Below are positions 1 to 6,147 of a stretch of 11,278 nt of DNA, one piece after another. Source of the DNA: Proteobacteria bacterium SPGG2 (GTDB taxonomy: Bacteria > Pseudomonadota > Gammaproteobacteria > Acidiferrobacterales > SPGG2). Each line of letters starts with the position of its first letter. Positions within the stretch are counted from its first letter, which is position 1. The notes beneath the pieces are model-generated. The model was not told where the DNA came from and did not search any database. It saw only the letters and a program-made list of their open reading frames with translations. The stretch lies in NCBI GenBank assembly GCA_001643475.1, contig LXTK01000191.1, positions 1-11,278 of the forward strand, given 5' to 3'. Made by a program: the position numbers and the translations under genes.

Positions 1-1
1 T

Positions 2-508
2 AGACTCAATCCACTGGGCAAGGTACCGACGCTCGAGTTGGATGACGGGAGTGCATTATTCGATTCACCCGTAATCATTGAATATTTGAATAGCCTAAAG
101 GGTGAGAGTCTCTTGCCGGCCTCGGGCGAAACCCGTTGGCAGGTACTGCGCTGGCAGGCATTGGGCGATGGAATCCTCGATGCCGCGGTAGTGCGTTTAT
201 TAGAAACGCGTCGACCCGAAGAGTTGCAATCGAGTGCGACCATTTCACATCAAGAATCTAAGGTAGCACGCGCGCTCGAGTTTATAGACAAAGCCGATAA
301 GGGAGAGCATTACTTTGTGGATGGCCGTTTTACATTGGCCGACCTTACGATTGGCGTTGCCCTGGAGTATGTAGACTTTCGTTATCCACACAATTGGCGC
401 GAACAGTTTCCGCGCATCGCGTTAAGGCTTGCGGGCTTAAGTACTCGTCCATCATTTGCCGAAACAGTGCCGCCGGGTATGGAGCGCGCGGTAGATGTAC
501 CGCATTAA
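2..508 (+). CDS. Glutathione S-transferase family protein, 5'-truncated by window edge
   Basis: This is a cytosolic GST-fold protein, which would use glutathione for conjugation, reduction or thiol exchange; the substrate is unknown. The open frame runs back to base 2, so the true start lies outside the window and only the last 168 residues are present. The first visible residues, RLNPLGKVPTLELDDG, are the end of the thioredoxin-like N-terminal domain, with the conserved cis-proline of the VPTL segment. The glutathione gamma-glutamyl-binding D-S pair follows in LFDSPVIIEYL. The helical C-terminal domain follows, with the typical FTLADLTIGVAL N-capping/hydrophobic-staple motif. Roughly 40-50 N-terminal residues, including the catalytic Ser/Cys/Tyr region, are missing, so the class cannot be assigned; the visible part resembles the YibF-like proteobacterial GSTs. 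An internal ATG at base 38 is not the start, because homologous sequence continues upstream of it. The next gene begins 56 bases downstream. Confidence 0.9.
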   Translation, partial: RLNPLGKVPTLELDDGSALFDSPVIIEYLNSLKGESLLPASGETRWQVLRWQALGDGILDAAVVRLLETRRPEELQSSATISHQESKVARALEFIDKADKGEHYFVDGRFTLADLTIGVALEYVDFRYPHNWREQFPRIALRLAGLSTRPSFAETVPPGMERAVDVPH

Positions 509-521
509 ATCAGGGGGCTCT

Positions 522-549
522 TTGACTAAGGGTCATTCGCTGCTCTACT
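522..549 (+). promoter_or_regulatory. Weak candidate sigma70 promoter before the exchanger gene
   Basis: TTGACT at 522-527 matches 5 of 6 bases of the -35 consensus. TCTACT at 544-549 matches 4 of 6 of the -10 consensus but lacks the important second-position A; the spacer is 16 bases. If used, transcription would start around 555-558, leaving almost no leader before the ATG at 565. This is a by-eye match only, and the -10 overlaps the stem-loop at 530-554. Confidence 0.22.
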
Positions 550-554
550 GACCC
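530..554 (+). promoter_or_regulatory. Stem-loop just upstream of the exchanger start codon
   Basis: GGGTCA (530-535) pairs perfectly with TGACCC (549-554) around a 13-base loop, ending 10 bases before the ATG at 565. No T-tract follows, so it is not a typical intrinsic terminator. It occupies the place where a Shine-Dalgarno sequence would normally be, and none is visible. It could be a structured leader element of a transcript reading through from the GST gene, or a dyad-symmetric protein-binding site. It could also be chance, since a 6-bp stem is short. Confidence 0.35.
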
Positions 555-564
555 AGACAACCTC

Positions 565-1587
565 ATGGAAGCTGCGTTAATCCTAATCATTTCACTGGTC
601 GTTATATGTGTCGGGGCTGAAGTCTTTACCAATGCGCTAGAGCACCTGGGGCAGCGGCTTAAGATTTCAGAAGGCGTAACCGGTTCCATTTTTGCAGCCA
701 TCGCGACGGCCTTGCCGGAGACCATGGTTCCCATCGTCGCCGTGCTTGGCGCCAGCGCAGCACTAGAGGTACGCGAAGACGTTGCCATTGGCGCCATACT
801 GGGGGCACCACTGATGTTATCGACGATCGCCTTTTGCTTGATGGGCTTATTCGCGGGCCGCAAGAGAGGATGGAGCGACGCCCTACGGCCCGAGCGTACC
901 GGTCTTACCCGCGATCTCTCATGGTTTCTAATGGTCTTCGGCCTGGCCACCATCGCCTTGTTCATACCAAGCACCGCGGCATTGTTGCGGGCATCAATTG
1001 TGTTGGCGTTGGTGATCATGTACTTCCTCTATCTCATGCTGACCATACGGGCATCGGCCCGCTTGGTTCAGGATGGTCACGCGACCGAAGCCGATCACCC
1101 ATTGTATTTTGTTCACTACCCGCAAAAGATTGGTGTGTCATTGCCGGACAACATGGTCTTCATCGTTGCCCAGTTGGCGGCTGGGTTTGGGTTGATTGTT
1201 GTGGGTGCGAGCGGGTTCGTACACGGCGTCGATATGCTATCTACGCAGATTGGCGTATCCGCGCTCATTGTTTCGTTGTTGGTTATTCCGGTGGCGACCG
1301 AATTACCGGAAAAGGTCAATAGCATCCTTTGGATCCGGCGCCGTCGCGATACGCTGGCGTTCGGTAACATCACTGGCGCGATGGTATTCCAAGGCAGTCT
1401 GTTGCCGGCCTTAGGTATTGTACTTACACCCTGGGAAGCGCGACCCGAGATCCTATTTGGGGCCGGCTTAACATTGGCAGCCACTACATACCTACTTATA
1501 CTCAAACGTCGCTCGGTCCTCCGACCCTATCATTTGACTGTGAACGGACTGTTTTATCTTACCTATCTGCTGCTTATAGCGCTCTAG
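565..1587 (+). CDS. Sodium/calcium exchanger (CaCA) family integral membrane protein
   Basis: This is a 340-residue polytopic inner-membrane protein of the Ca2+/cation antiporter superfamily, which exchanges a cation such as Ca2+ for Na+ or H+. It shows the family's duplicated architecture. The first alpha-repeat (about residues 38-95) carries the ion-binding signature ATALPETMVPI, with P51-E52, followed by GAILGAPLML. The second (about 235-285) carries PVATELPEKVNSI, with P248-E249, followed by GNITGAMVFQGS. Both conserved acidic residues are therefore present and an active transporter is plausible. A central hydrophilic loop containing several His and acidic residues separates the halves. 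About ten hydrophobic segments are visible and there is no separate signal peptide. The ATG at 565 is the only normal start after the in-frame stop at 523-525, but it has no recognisable Shine-Dalgarno sequence. The gene lies 56 bases after the GST and 41 bases before aroE. The transported ion cannot be read from sequence. Confidence 0.88.
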   Translation: MEAALILIISLVVICVGAEVFTNALEHLGQRLKISEGVTGSIFAAIATALPETMVPIVAVLGASAALEVREDVAIGAILGAPLMLSTIAFCLMGLFAGRKRGWSDALRPERTGLTRDLSWFLMVFGLATIALFIPSTAALLRASIVLALVIMYFLYLMLTIRASARLVQDGHATEADHPLYFVHYPQKIGVSLPDNMVFIVAQLAAGFGLIVVGASGFVHGVDMLSTQIGVSALIVSLLVIPVATELPEKVNSILWIRRRRDTLAFGNITGAMVFQGSLLPALGIVLTPWEARPEILFGAGLTLAATTYLLILKRRSVLRPYHLTVNGLFYLTYLLLIAL

Positions 1588-1628
1588 ACGGCTCGGTGGG
1601 TACTATCTCGTAGTCGCCAGGTTTAACG

Positions 1629-2468
1629 ATGTCACATACCGAGAATATTTACGCCGTGATGGGTAATCCCGTCCGGCACAGCAAGTCGCCGGCGATTCAT
1701 AGGGAGTTTGCGCGGCAGCGTGCGATTGCTTTGGAATATAGTGCAATACACGTAGAGCTCGGTGGGTTCGAATCGGCACTGCGCGCATTCCGCGAAAATG
1801 GAGGGCGCGGCTTGAATATTACCGTTCCTTTCAAACTTGAGGCCTATCAGCTCGCGGATCGTCATAGCGCGCGTGCTGAACAGGCCGGGGCCGTGAACAC
1901 TTTGAGGTTCGAAGACGACGGTAGCGCCTATGGCGACAATACCGACGGGGTTGGGTTGTTGCGTGATATAACGGCCAATCTCAATCACCCGCTTGTTGAC
2001 CAACGTGTGCTCATACTGGGCGCCGGTGGTGCGGTGCGAGGTATCTTGGATGCGCTACTCGAGCAACAACCCAAACAGCTGGTCGTCGCAAACCGCACTG
2101 TCGCTAAAGCAAAGGAGCTTGAAAAACTGTTCCGTCCGCAGGGGGACATCCGCGGATGCGGGTTCGAGGATCTAAGGGGCAAACGTTTCGATGTGGTCAT
2201 CAATGCGACGGCCGCAAGCCTACAGGGCGACGTTCCCGCTGTACCTAAGGATGTGTTAGAGACCAATGCCTTGGCCTATGATCTTATGTATGGGGACAAA
2301 CCCACGCCCTTTATGATTTGGGCAAAAGGCCATGGGACAACCAGGACCTGTGATGGCCTCGGCATGCTGGTGGAGCAGGCGGCAGAATCATTCTTTGTTT
2401 GGCACGGTGTACGCCCCGATACCCAACCCGTGATCGAAGCTTTGCGCGAAGCCGTATTGGAAGGATAG
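1629..2468 (+). CDS. aroE: Shikimate dehydrogenase (NADP+)
   Basis: This cytosolic enzyme reduces 3-dehydroshikimate to shikimate with NADPH, a step of the chorismate pathway to aromatic amino acids and folate. The 279-residue length is normal (E. coli AroE is about 272). The shikimate-binding SKSP motif is at 18-21 (S18, S20) and the catalytic lysine K69 lies in NITVPFK. AGAVNTL includes N90, and the catalytic aspartate D106 lies in DNTDGVGLL. The dinucleotide-binding glycine loop GAGGAVRG is at 131-138, and the NRT motif near 155-157 is typical of NADPH-preferring AroE. All key residues are present. The start codon ATG has an AGG-containing ribosome site about 8 bases upstream. The next gene, ddl, begins 7 bases after the stop and probably shares the transcript. 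Family assignment is very secure. Confidence 0.97.
   Translation: MSHTENIYAVMGNPVRHSKSPAIHREFARQRAIALEYSAIHVELGGFESALRAFRENGGRGLNITVPFKLEAYQLADRHSARAEQAGAVNTLRFEDDGSAYGDNTDGVGLLRDITANLNHPLVDQRVLILGAGGAVRGILDALLEQQPKQLVVANRTVAKAKELEKLFRPQGDIRGCGFEDLRGKRFDVVINATAASLQGDVPAVPKDVLETNALAYDLMYGDKPTPFMIWAKGHGTTRTCDGLGMLVEQAAESFFVWHGVRPDTQPVIEALREAVLEG
2461..2465 (+). promoter_or_regulatory. ddl Shine-Dalgarno inside the aroE 3' end
   Basis: AAGGA lies within the last codons of aroE, immediately before its TAG, 10 bases upstream of the ddl ATG at 2476. This fixes the ddl start and suggests that aroE and ddl are translated from one mRNA with coupled or closely spaced initiation. Confidence 0.7.
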
Positions 2469-2475
2469 CGTAGCG

Positions 2476-3582
2476 ATGACGAGAAAAACCCGCGTCGGCA
2501 TTCTATTCGGTGGCAAGTCGGCAGAGCACGAGGTCTCGCTGCAGTCCGCCAAAAGCATCGTCGACGCGATCGATAAATACAAGTACGACGTCATCTTGAT
2601 TGGTATTGACAAGGCGGGCCAGTGGTATTTGAACGACGCATCGACGTTTCTCTTGAACGCGGATAACCCGAAACTCATTGCATTAAACAAAAGTAATGAG
2701 GGCATAACACTCGTTCCCGGAGCCGATAGTGACAAGAACCTAATGAGTCTGTCAGGTGCTGGTGCCGTTGGTGCCGTTGATGTCGTGTTCCCCGTGTTGC
2801 ACGGACCCTACGGTGAAGATGGTGCCATGCAAGGTCTGTTTAAGCTCGCCAATATCCCGTTTGTTGGCGCAGGCGTGCTAGGCGCTGCCGTTAGCATGGA
2901 CAAAGACGTGATGAAGCGACTGCTCAAGGCAGCCGATATCCCTACCCCTAACTGTGTTGTGTTCGAGAAATCCGATCAACGAAACCTCACGTTCGACAAT
3001 ATTGCAGCGAAACTCGGTTTCCCTTGCTTCATTAAACCGGCGAATCTCGGCTCCTCGGTGGGTATTTCCAAGGCCGAGAACGAGAATCAATTCAAGAGCG
3101 CGACGGCAGGTGCGTTCCAATACGACAACAAAATAATCATCGAAGAGTTCATAGCGGGGCGCGAGGTCGAATGTTCAGTGCTGGGCAATCAAGATCCCAT
3201 TGCATCGATACCGGGTGAGGTTATCACCAAATATTCGTTTTACTCCTATGATGCCAAGTACATTGACGAAAAAGGCGCAGACCTGTGTATTCCGGCGGAG
3301 TTACCGCAAGACATTACCAAGCAGGTTCAAGACCTGGCCATCAAGACCTTTAAGACGTTATGCTGCGAGGGCATGGCGCGGGTTGACTTCTTTGTTACCA
3401 AAGACGGCAAAGTCTTCGTAAACGAACTCAATTCGATCCCCGGCTTCACCAAAATCAGCATGTACCCCAAGCTTTGGGAGGCAAGCGGGATTCCCTACAC
3501 CGAACTCATCGACCGGTTGATTCAACTAGCGCTTGAACGGCATGAGCGGGAAGGCACGCTCAAGACGTACGTCGATTTGTGA
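2476..3582 (+). CDS. ddl: D-alanine--D-alanine ligase, DdlA type
   Basis: This cytosolic ATP-grasp ligase joins two D-alanines to make the terminal dipeptide of peptidoglycan precursors. At 368 residues it is DdlA-sized (E. coli DdlA 364) rather than DdlB-sized (about 306). The N-terminal motif GGKSAEHEVSL holds the catalytic Glu (E17). HGPYGEDGAMQGLF is the central family motif, and the ATP-grasp phosphate loop IKPANLGSSVGIS begins at residue 186. The omega-loop YSYDAKYID (256-264) retains K261-Y262. Tyr at this position favours D-Ala as the second substrate; His is typical of the VanA-type D-Ala-D-Lac ligases. C-terminal NELNSIPGFTKISMYPKLW supplies the Mg2+-binding residues. There is no sign of truncation. 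It follows aroE by 7 bases with its ribosome site inside aroE, and lies outside the ftsZ/mur cluster where ddlB usually sits, so a second ddl elsewhere in the genome is possible. Downstream comes the hairpin-rich block. Confidence 0.96.
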   Translation: MTRKTRVGILFGGKSAEHEVSLQSAKSIVDAIDKYKYDVILIGIDKAGQWYLNDASTFLLNADNPKLIALNKSNEGITLVPGADSDKNLMSLSGAGAVGAVDVVFPVLHGPYGEDGAMQGLFKLANIPFVGAGVLGAAVSMDKDVMKRLLKAADIPTPNCVVFEKSDQRNLTFDNIAAKLGFPCFIKPANLGSSVGISKAENENQFKSATAGAFQYDNKIIIEEFIAGREVECSVLGNQDPIASIPGEVITKYSFYSYDAKYIDEKGADLCIPAELPQDITKQVQDLAIKTFKTLCCEGMARVDFFVTKDGKVFVNELNSIPGFTKISMYPKLWEASGIPYTELIDRLIQLALERHEREGTLKTYVDL

Positions 3583-3584
3583 TG

Positions 3585-3809
3585 TGTCGCTTTCAGCGAC
3601 AATGTATGACGCGGGGTTTCGCCCCCGCACGGCGAGGTACTTTCGTTTCGGCGAAAGTACCCAAAGCCATTTGCCCCGCGGTCTTCGCCCTGCCCCTAAA
3701 GCTCGGGCAGGGAACCTCGGATTTCGCTTGCCTCAGTGGGCCTGCCGACGGCACCTCCCTGTGCCGACGGCGGACGCCGGGGTCCCTACCCGGCCCCCTC
3801 ACGGGGCCG
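3585..3809. repeat. Hairpin-dense palindromic intergenic repeat element
   Basis: The roughly 310 bases between ddl and the MFS gene hold no convincing gene but a run of perfect inverted repeats. (1) 3585-3591/3595-3601, a 7-bp stem with a 3-base loop, starting just after the ddl stop. (2) 3611-3616/3623-3628, a 6-bp GC stem. (3) 3637-3645/3652-3660, a 9-bp stem GTACTTTCG/CGAAAGTAC with a 6-base loop. (4) 3688-3695/3705-3712, an 8-bp stem CCCTGCCC/GGGCAGGG. (5) 3749-3754/3761-3766, a 6-bp stem flanked by a direct repeat TGCCGACGGC at 3743 and 3762. (6) 3777-3781/3789-3793, a 5-bp stem that competes with the next. (7) 3791-3797/3803-3809, a 7-bp stem CGGCCCC/GGGGCCG. None is followed by a clear T-tract. 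The block is visibly richer in GC than its neighbours. From memory, similar blocks centred on a GTACTTTC...GAAAGTACCCAAA palindrome recur between genes in some gammaproteobacterial genomes; copy number here cannot be tested. Confidence 0.72.
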
Positions 3810-3829
3810 CGCTTCGGCTACACTCATCC

Positions 3830-3858
3830 TTGGCTCGACCGAAGGGGCGAAAAACAAT
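3830..3858 (+). promoter_or_regulatory. Weak candidate sigma70 promoter for the MFS gene
   Basis: TTGGCT (3830-3835) and AACAAT (3853-3858) each match 4 of 6 consensus bases with an ideal 17-base spacer, just after the hairpin block. Transcription from here would give a leader of about 28 bases before the ATG at 3893. This is a by-eye suggestion without other support. The remaining bases 3810-3892 show nothing else recognisable. Confidence 0.22.
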
Positions 3859-3892
3859 CTGATAGCGCAGTTCCATTTCACCTGACGCGCCG

Positions 3893-5047
3893 ATGACCAT
3901 ACCGCGTCACCCAATCTCGCTAGCCATTGGCGGTCTTGTTGCGCTTGCGGCAGCGATGGGAATTGGCCGTTTCGTATACACGCCGATCTTGCCGCTGATG
4001 GTAGAAGCGCTCGACCTCACCAGGGCGCAAGCCGGGTTTATTGCCTCTGCTAATTTTGCTGGTTACCTCGCTGGTGCACTGCTTGCCGCAACCACGTTGA
4101 TCACCGGTTCTCGACGGACTTGGTTGCTGAGTGGGTTAGCCGTGAGTGCATTAAGCACCGGCGCGATGGCATTTTTTTCGTCGATGACTGCATTCGTGCT
4201 GCTGCGTTTCATCGGCGGCGCTGCCAGTGCGTTCGTCCTCGTTTTTTCGTTAGCTCTGGTCCTCGATCGTCTCAGCTTGGTGGGCCGGGCCAATCTGTCG
4301 GCAGTGCACTTTGGTGGTGTAGGCGTGGGTATTGCCGCCTCCGCATTACTCGTCTCGGGTCTGGTGAAATTTGGCGCCGTTTGGCAGTCGTTGTGGGCCG
4401 CGAGCGGTATGTTGTCGTTGATTGCGCTGGCCATCGTTGCGTATCTTGTGCCAGATCGAACCGATTCGCCGGCGCCAGGTGCTTCGATCTCAGCTGGTGG
4501 CAATCGTCTGTTCACGGTTCTCGTGGTTGCTTACGGGCTTTTTGGCTTCGGGTATGTGATTACGGCGACGTTCCTAGTCGCCATCGTTCGTGCATCGGCG
4601 GAGGCACATGCCCTCGAGCCTATCGTTTGGTTGGTGGTCGGTCTTACCGCCGCCCCATCGGTGGTGCTTTGGACATGGGCAAGTGATCGAATCGGTCTCG
4701 GCTGGGCGTTCGCACTGGCGTGCTGGATCGAGGCGGTGGGGGTTGCGGCGAGCGTCTTCTGGCTGGCAACGCCGGGTATGTTGCTCGCGGCCGCGCTGCT
4801 TGGTGGGACCTTTATGGGTATCACGGCCTTGGGCCTAGTCGGCGCGCGGCGCGTGGCCCAGCGTGATCCGCGTCGCACGCTTGCAATCATGACGGTTGCT
4901 TTTGGAATAGGGCAGATCGTGGGGCCAACCTTTGCCGGCGTGGTGCGGGACGCTAGCGGCAGTTTTCTCGTGCCCTCGCTCACCGCCGTGGGCGCGCTGC
5001 TCGCGGCGGCGCTACTTGTTATCATGATCTCGAGACAGATATCATGA
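3893..5047 (+). CDS. MFS transporter, YbfB/YjiJ family
   Basis: This is a 384-residue inner-membrane protein of the major facilitator superfamily with about twelve hydrophobic segments. The first segment and following loop, GLVALAAAMGIGRFVYTPIL (about 14-33), and the second, SANFAGYLAGALLA (52-65), are characteristic of the YbfB/YjiJ subgroup (Pfam MFS_1-like), whose substrates are largely unknown. Basic and acidic loop residues between segments, such as R74-R75 after the second helix and DRLSLVGR between central helices, fit the usual topology. Length is normal and no internal damage is seen. The ATG at 3893 follows the hairpin block and has no strong Shine-Dalgarno sequence, so the start is reasonable but not proven. 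It is probably transcribed separately from ddl, given the 310-base gap. The direction of transport and the substrate cannot be inferred; neighbours give no clear hint. Confidence 0.88.
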   Translation: MTIPRHPISLAIGGLVALAAAMGIGRFVYTPILPLMVEALDLTRAQAGFIASANFAGYLAGALLAATTLITGSRRTWLLSGLAVSALSTGAMAFFSSMTAFVLLRFIGGAASAFVLVFSLALVLDRLSLVGRANLSAVHFGGVGVGIAASALLVSGLVKFGAVWQSLWAASGMLSLIALAIVAYLVPDRTDSPAPGASISAGGNRLFTVLVVAYGLFGFGYVITATFLVAIVRASAEAHALEPIVWLVVGLTAAPSVVLWTWASDRIGLGWAFALACWIEAVGVAASVFWLATPGMLLAAALLGGTFMGITALGLVGARRVAQRDPRRTLAIMTVAFGIGQIVGPTFAGVVRDASGSFLVPSLTAVGALLAAALLVIMISRQIS

Positions 5048-5185
5048 TGGCAATGTCTCGGCGGCTGAATCCCAAGAAGCACCCGTTGCAACTTCTAATG
5101 GGAGACGAGGTCCATATAGCCATCATCCGCCGGTTGTTTCGGAACGAATCACGATCATCGGTATAGATAGGAGCGGAGGGCAGAA
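5048..5185. other. Intergenic gap between MFS gene and rhodanese gene
   Basis: These 138 bases contain no convincing ORF, no strong promoter with correct spacing and no T-tailed terminator hairpin. The upstream border carries two copies of the self-complementary octamer ATCATGAT (5021-5028 and 5041-5048), the second spanning the MFS stop codon. The downstream border carries the rhodanese ribosome site GGAGGG at 5175-5180. Confidence 0.5.
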
Positions 5186-5614
5186 ATGGAACGAAGCCAA
5201 CTAGCAAAGATCAGAACAGGGCACACGCATTACAGGGCTGCCGTTGCGGTATTTTTTGTGGTGCTAGCAAGTGCCGTTGTCTGTAATGCGGCAACACCGA
5301 CCATTAGTCAGGACGACTTACTGAAAATGCTTGAATCGGGGACAGCACCGTTAATCCTTGATGTCCGCACCCCTGGAGAATACCGATCGGGCCACGTGCC
5401 ACAAGCCATCAATATTCCCCACAATGAGTTGGCAAGTCGTCTGGCTGAACTTGCTGATGCAAAAAATCGAGAGGTTGTGACCTATTGCGAACGGGGGCCA
5501 CGGGCCGGGTTCGCAGAATCTGTGTTGCAGGAAGCGGGTTTTTCGGCCGTTCGTCACCTGGTGGGAGACATGTACGCGTGGCGTCGCAGCGGTCTTCCCG
5601 TTGAGCGTCCCTAA
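5186..5614 (+). CDS. Exported single-domain rhodanese-like protein
   Basis: This is a 142-residue protein with an N-terminal signal peptide or anchor: basic residues, then a hydrophobic core at about 18-33, then a possible cleavage near 35-36 in CNAAT. One rhodanese domain follows. The domain shows LILDVRTPGEYRSGHVPQAINIPH (57-80; D59-V-R is the CH2A-type motif) and an active-site loop C101-E-R-G-P-R in VVTYCERGPRAGFA, so the catalytic cysteine that carries persulfide sulfur is present. It would act in the periplasm or at its membrane face in sulfur transfer or thiol chemistry; the acceptor is unknown. Cys33 in the signal region is not in a good lipobox, so a lipoprotein is less likely. A strong ribosome site GGAGGG lies 5 bases before the ATG. 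It precedes msrA by 39 bases on the same strand and may be cotranscribed with it. Confidence 0.9.
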   Translation: MERSQLAKIRTGHTHYRAAVAVFFVVLASAVVCNAATPTISQDDLLKMLESGTAPLILDVRTPGEYRSGHVPQAINIPHNELASRLAELADAKNREVVTYCERGPRAGFAESVLQEAGFSAVRHLVGDMYAWRRSGLPVERP

Positions 5615-5653
5615 CGCCATCGCCATCGCCGGGTAAAGATAAGGAGGGTAAAC

Positions 5654-6136
5654 ATGGCTAAAGCGACTTTTGCCGCGGGTTGTTTCTGGGGTGTCGAGGC
5701 CGCCTTTCGGCAAATCGACGGTGTCACGGCCACCACTGTCGGTTACTCGGGTGGGAACACCACCAACCCAACCTATAAAGAGGTGTGCACCGATACCACC
5801 GGTCACGCCGAGATTGTGCAGGTCGAATACAATCCAGATAGAGTCTCTTATGAGACATTGCTAGACTTTTTTTGGAGCAACCATGACCCTACACAATTGA
5901 ATCGCCAGGGCCCGGATGTTGGCACGCAATACCGATCAGCGATTTACTATCATGATGACGAACAGAAGGCAGCAGCTGCTGCTTCCAAAGAAAGGCTTGA
6001 AAGTAGTGGGCGCTATGGTCGGCCCGTCGTAACCGAGATCACCGAAGCGCAAGAATTCTATCCGGCCGAGGATTATCACCAACAATATTTGGAGAAGCGT
6101 GGGCTCGCAAGCTGCACGATCGCACTAAAAAATTAG
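5654..6136 (+). CDS. msrA: Peptide-methionine (S)-S-oxide reductase MsrA
   Basis: This enzyme reduces the S epimer of methionine sulfoxide in proteins and free methionine, repairing oxidative damage at the expense of thioredoxin. At 160 residues it is the short core form of the family; E. coli MsrA, at 212, has N- and C-terminal extensions. The catalytic signature GCFWG places C10. E53 (in TTGHAE), D88 and Y93 (in GPDVGTQYRS) stand at the same spacings from the cysteine as E94, D129 and Y134 do from C51 in E. coli MsrA. C154 near the C terminus is the likely resolving cysteine, and C45 is in the common EVCT segment. There is no signal peptide, so it is cytosolic. An excellent ribosome site AAGGAGG lies at 5641-5647, 6 bases before the ATG. 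It sits directly after the exported rhodanese gene and converges with the glutaminyl cyclase gene, 11 bases between stops. Confidence 0.97.
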   Translation: MAKATFAAGCFWGVEAAFRQIDGVTATTVGYSGGNTTNPTYKEVCTDTTGHAEIVQVEYNPDRVSYETLLDFFWSNHDPTQLNRQGPDVGTQYRSAIYYHDDEQKAAAAASKERLESSGRYGRPVVTEITEAQEFYPAEDYHQQYLEKRGLASCTIALKN

Positions 6137-6147
6137 CCAAACGGTTT

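Noticed and set aside
510..1019. 169-codon antisense ORF under the exchanger gene
   Set aside because: It lies opposite a gene with clear family motifs and its translation is low-complexity Ala/Ser/Arg/Thr. It is a shadow of codon bias on the other strand.
2476..3582. VanA-type D-Ala-D-Lac ligase (resistance gene)
   Set aside because: The omega-loop keeps the Lys-Tyr pair (K261-Y262) of D-Ala-D-Ala ligases, and there are no vanH or vanX neighbours.
3637..3660. Intrinsic terminator for ddl
   Set aside because: The 9-bp stem is strong but is followed by ACCCAAAGCC-type sequence with no T-tract, and it is one of several hairpins. It is better explained as part of the repeat block.
3533..3896. 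Overlapping plus-strand ORFs (about 105 and 109 codons) and a 69-codon minus-strand ORF across the ddl-MFS gap
   Set aside because: All are built from the hairpin block. Their residues are the Arg/Pro/Gly-rich output expected of GC-rich palindromes, the plus-strand frames overlap the ddl or MFS ends, and none has a ribosome site or recognisable domain.
4120..4686. 188-codon plus-strand ORF inside the MFS gene, and antisense ORFs at 4063-4515 and 4531-5091
   Set aside because: The MFS frame shows continuous transmembrane segments. These other frames give Arg/Cys/Trp-rich or Thr/Ala/Pro-rich sequences with no family resemblance.
5351..5806. 151-codon antisense ORF spanning the rhodanese-msrA junction
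   Set aside because: It crosses two well-supported genes with strong ribosome sites, and its translation matches no family I recognise.
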